Shown here one piece after another: positions 5,075-5,704 of a DNA stretch of 5,704 bases. The notes beneath the pieces were generated by a model, which saw nothing but the letters and a program-made list of their open reading frames with translations, was not told the DNA's origin and ran no database searches. Position 1 is the first letter of the stretch. Every line of letters begins with the position of its first letter. Source of the DNA: JAJFTV01 sp964426355 (GTDB lineage Bacteria > Chloroflexota > Anaerolineae > Anaerolineales > Anaerolineaceae); assembly GCA_964426355.1 (NCBI GenBank), contig CAYRRA010000231.1, forward strand, positions 1 to 5,704, given 5' to 3'. The position numbers and the translations under genes are program-made.

Positions 5075-5647
5075 CTATGATTCCATTACCCTCAGAATTG
5101 CCTCATTCATCATCATCGCCATTTCATCCTTAATCGGACCCAAATTCGCTGGCAGCGTACAATTTGGAACAACAAATTCTCCCACAATCTGACAGCGTAA
5201 ATACTTCATTTCTCTTTCAAATATCAGCCGGAGCAAATCCGCATTGTTTTCTGCGTCTCCTCCGCACGTCGTCAGCAGCATCACCTTTTTATTCTCGACA
5301 AGCGACCGCCCTTTCCCCCATTTCCATTTCGACAGGCAACAGTGCCGATCCATGACTGCTTTCATCTGCGCGGTGAAATCCCATACATAAACGGGAGCCG
5401 CGTAGACCACCAAATCGGCTGCAATGATCTTTTGGAGCAGGTCATTCATATCATCCTTCAGGATACAACCTGGCTGGTACGCCTCTTTTTGACAATTTTC
5501 GCAGCCAATACATCCTTTGATGTTCTGAGCAACCACATCCACCCGCTCCACGGCGTTGTTTTTGCTGGCTATCTGCTCAAACGCCGATAACACGGTTGCT
5601 GTATTCCCTTTTCTTCGCGGACTTCCACACAGTGTTAAGATTTTCAT
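5075..5647 (-). CDS. Flavodoxin-fold NAD(P)H-dependent FMN reductase, ISF-like
   Basis: The 190-residue protein is a flavodoxin-fold oxidoreductase that should bind FMN. The phosphate loop GSPRRKGNT (residues 8-16) is classic, and the later AAPVYVWDFTAQMKAVMDR (from Ala83) is the second flavin-contacting segment. Between them is a compact cysteine cluster, GCIGCENC, then PGCILKDDM (Cys46, 49, 52 and 61). It resembles the cluster of archaeal and bacterial iron-sulfur flavoproteins (Isf), which shuttle electrons between a [4Fe-4S] cluster and FMN. The last gap is eight residues, one more than the usual 4-7, so the cluster is likely but not certain. Such proteins are common in anaerobes and reduce quinones, oxygen species or unknown acceptors. 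The ATG at 5647 is the natural start; the ribosome site is only moderate (GGAAG, eight bases upstream). A small palindrome lies just upstream. Confidence 0.88.
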   Translation of the reverse strand: MKILTLCGSPRRKGNTATVLSAFEQIASKNNAVERVDVVAQNIKGCIGCENCQKEAYQPGCILKDDMNDLLQKIIAADLVVYAAPVYVWDFTAQMKAVMDRHCCLSKWKWGKGRSLVENKKVMLLTTCGGDAENNADLLRLIFEREMKYLRCQIVGEFVVPNCTLPANLGPIKDEMAMMMNEAILRVMES

Positions 5648-5661
5648 TTTGCCACTTCCCC

Positions 5662-5677
5662 TGATCCGGCAGGATCA
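5662..5677. repeat. Small palindrome upstream of the flavoprotein gene
   Basis: TGATCC (5662-5667) and GGATCA (5672-5677) are perfect inverted 6-base arms around GGCA, 15 bases upstream of the flavoprotein start. It could be a short operator or a leader hairpin next to the ribosome site. At this length it could also be chance. The rest of 5648-5704 shows nothing further. Confidence 0.4.
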
Positions 5678-5704
5678 TCGAAATGATAAGCAGATTGTGC
5701 ACCC

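Overview
This window carries seven protein-coding genes, all on the minus strand, so transcription runs from high to low coordinates. The sequence suggests an environmental bacterium. An anaerobic or facultative Chloroflexota (Anaerolineae-like) genome is my best guess, from the mix of a stand-alone E2-like acyltransferase, a sterol-type glycosyltransferase and a Cys-rich flavoprotein. That is inference, and no rRNA or other marker gene is present.

In transcription order, the right half holds smaller, more AT-rich genes. They are a flavodoxin-fold NAD(P)H-dependent reductase with a four-cysteine cluster (5647-5075), a HIT-family nucleotide-binding hydrolase (4984-4508), a SAM-dependent methyltransferase with a GTG start (4328-3711) and a small Cys-rich secreted protein, probably a lipoprotein (3410-2928). 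The HIT gene is the most AT-rich and lies between two copies of a 36-bp GC-rich intergenic repeat (5031-5066 and 4361-4396, 30 of 36 identical). A third partial copy sits inside an imperfect hairpin (4443-4487). A 300-bp gap (3411-3710) holds a candidate promoter and a 9-bp inverted repeat.

The left half is GC-rich. It holds a family-1 (UGT/sterol-type) glycosyltransferase (2766-1498), a 2-oxoacid dehydrogenase E2-type acyltransferase domain without lipoyl or E3-binding domains (1466-675), and an aldo/keto reductase that stops after 184 codons, well short of the family length (597-43). The first two are 31 bp apart and probably co-transcribed; the aldo/keto reductase follows 77 bp later with its own strong ribosome binding site. 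A glycosyltransferase next to an HxxxDG acyltransferase could mean glycosylation and acylation of a shared lipid-like acceptor, but this is unproven.

The most interesting non-coding signal is the glycosyltransferase leader (2771-2862). It has three short complementary segments in which the middle one can pair either with the upstream one or with a perfect 10-bp partner that covers the glycosyltransferase Shine-Dalgarno sequence. This is the layout of a translational switch, or alternatively a set of operator half-sites. I see no rRNA, tRNA, CRISPR array, transposase or phage gene.
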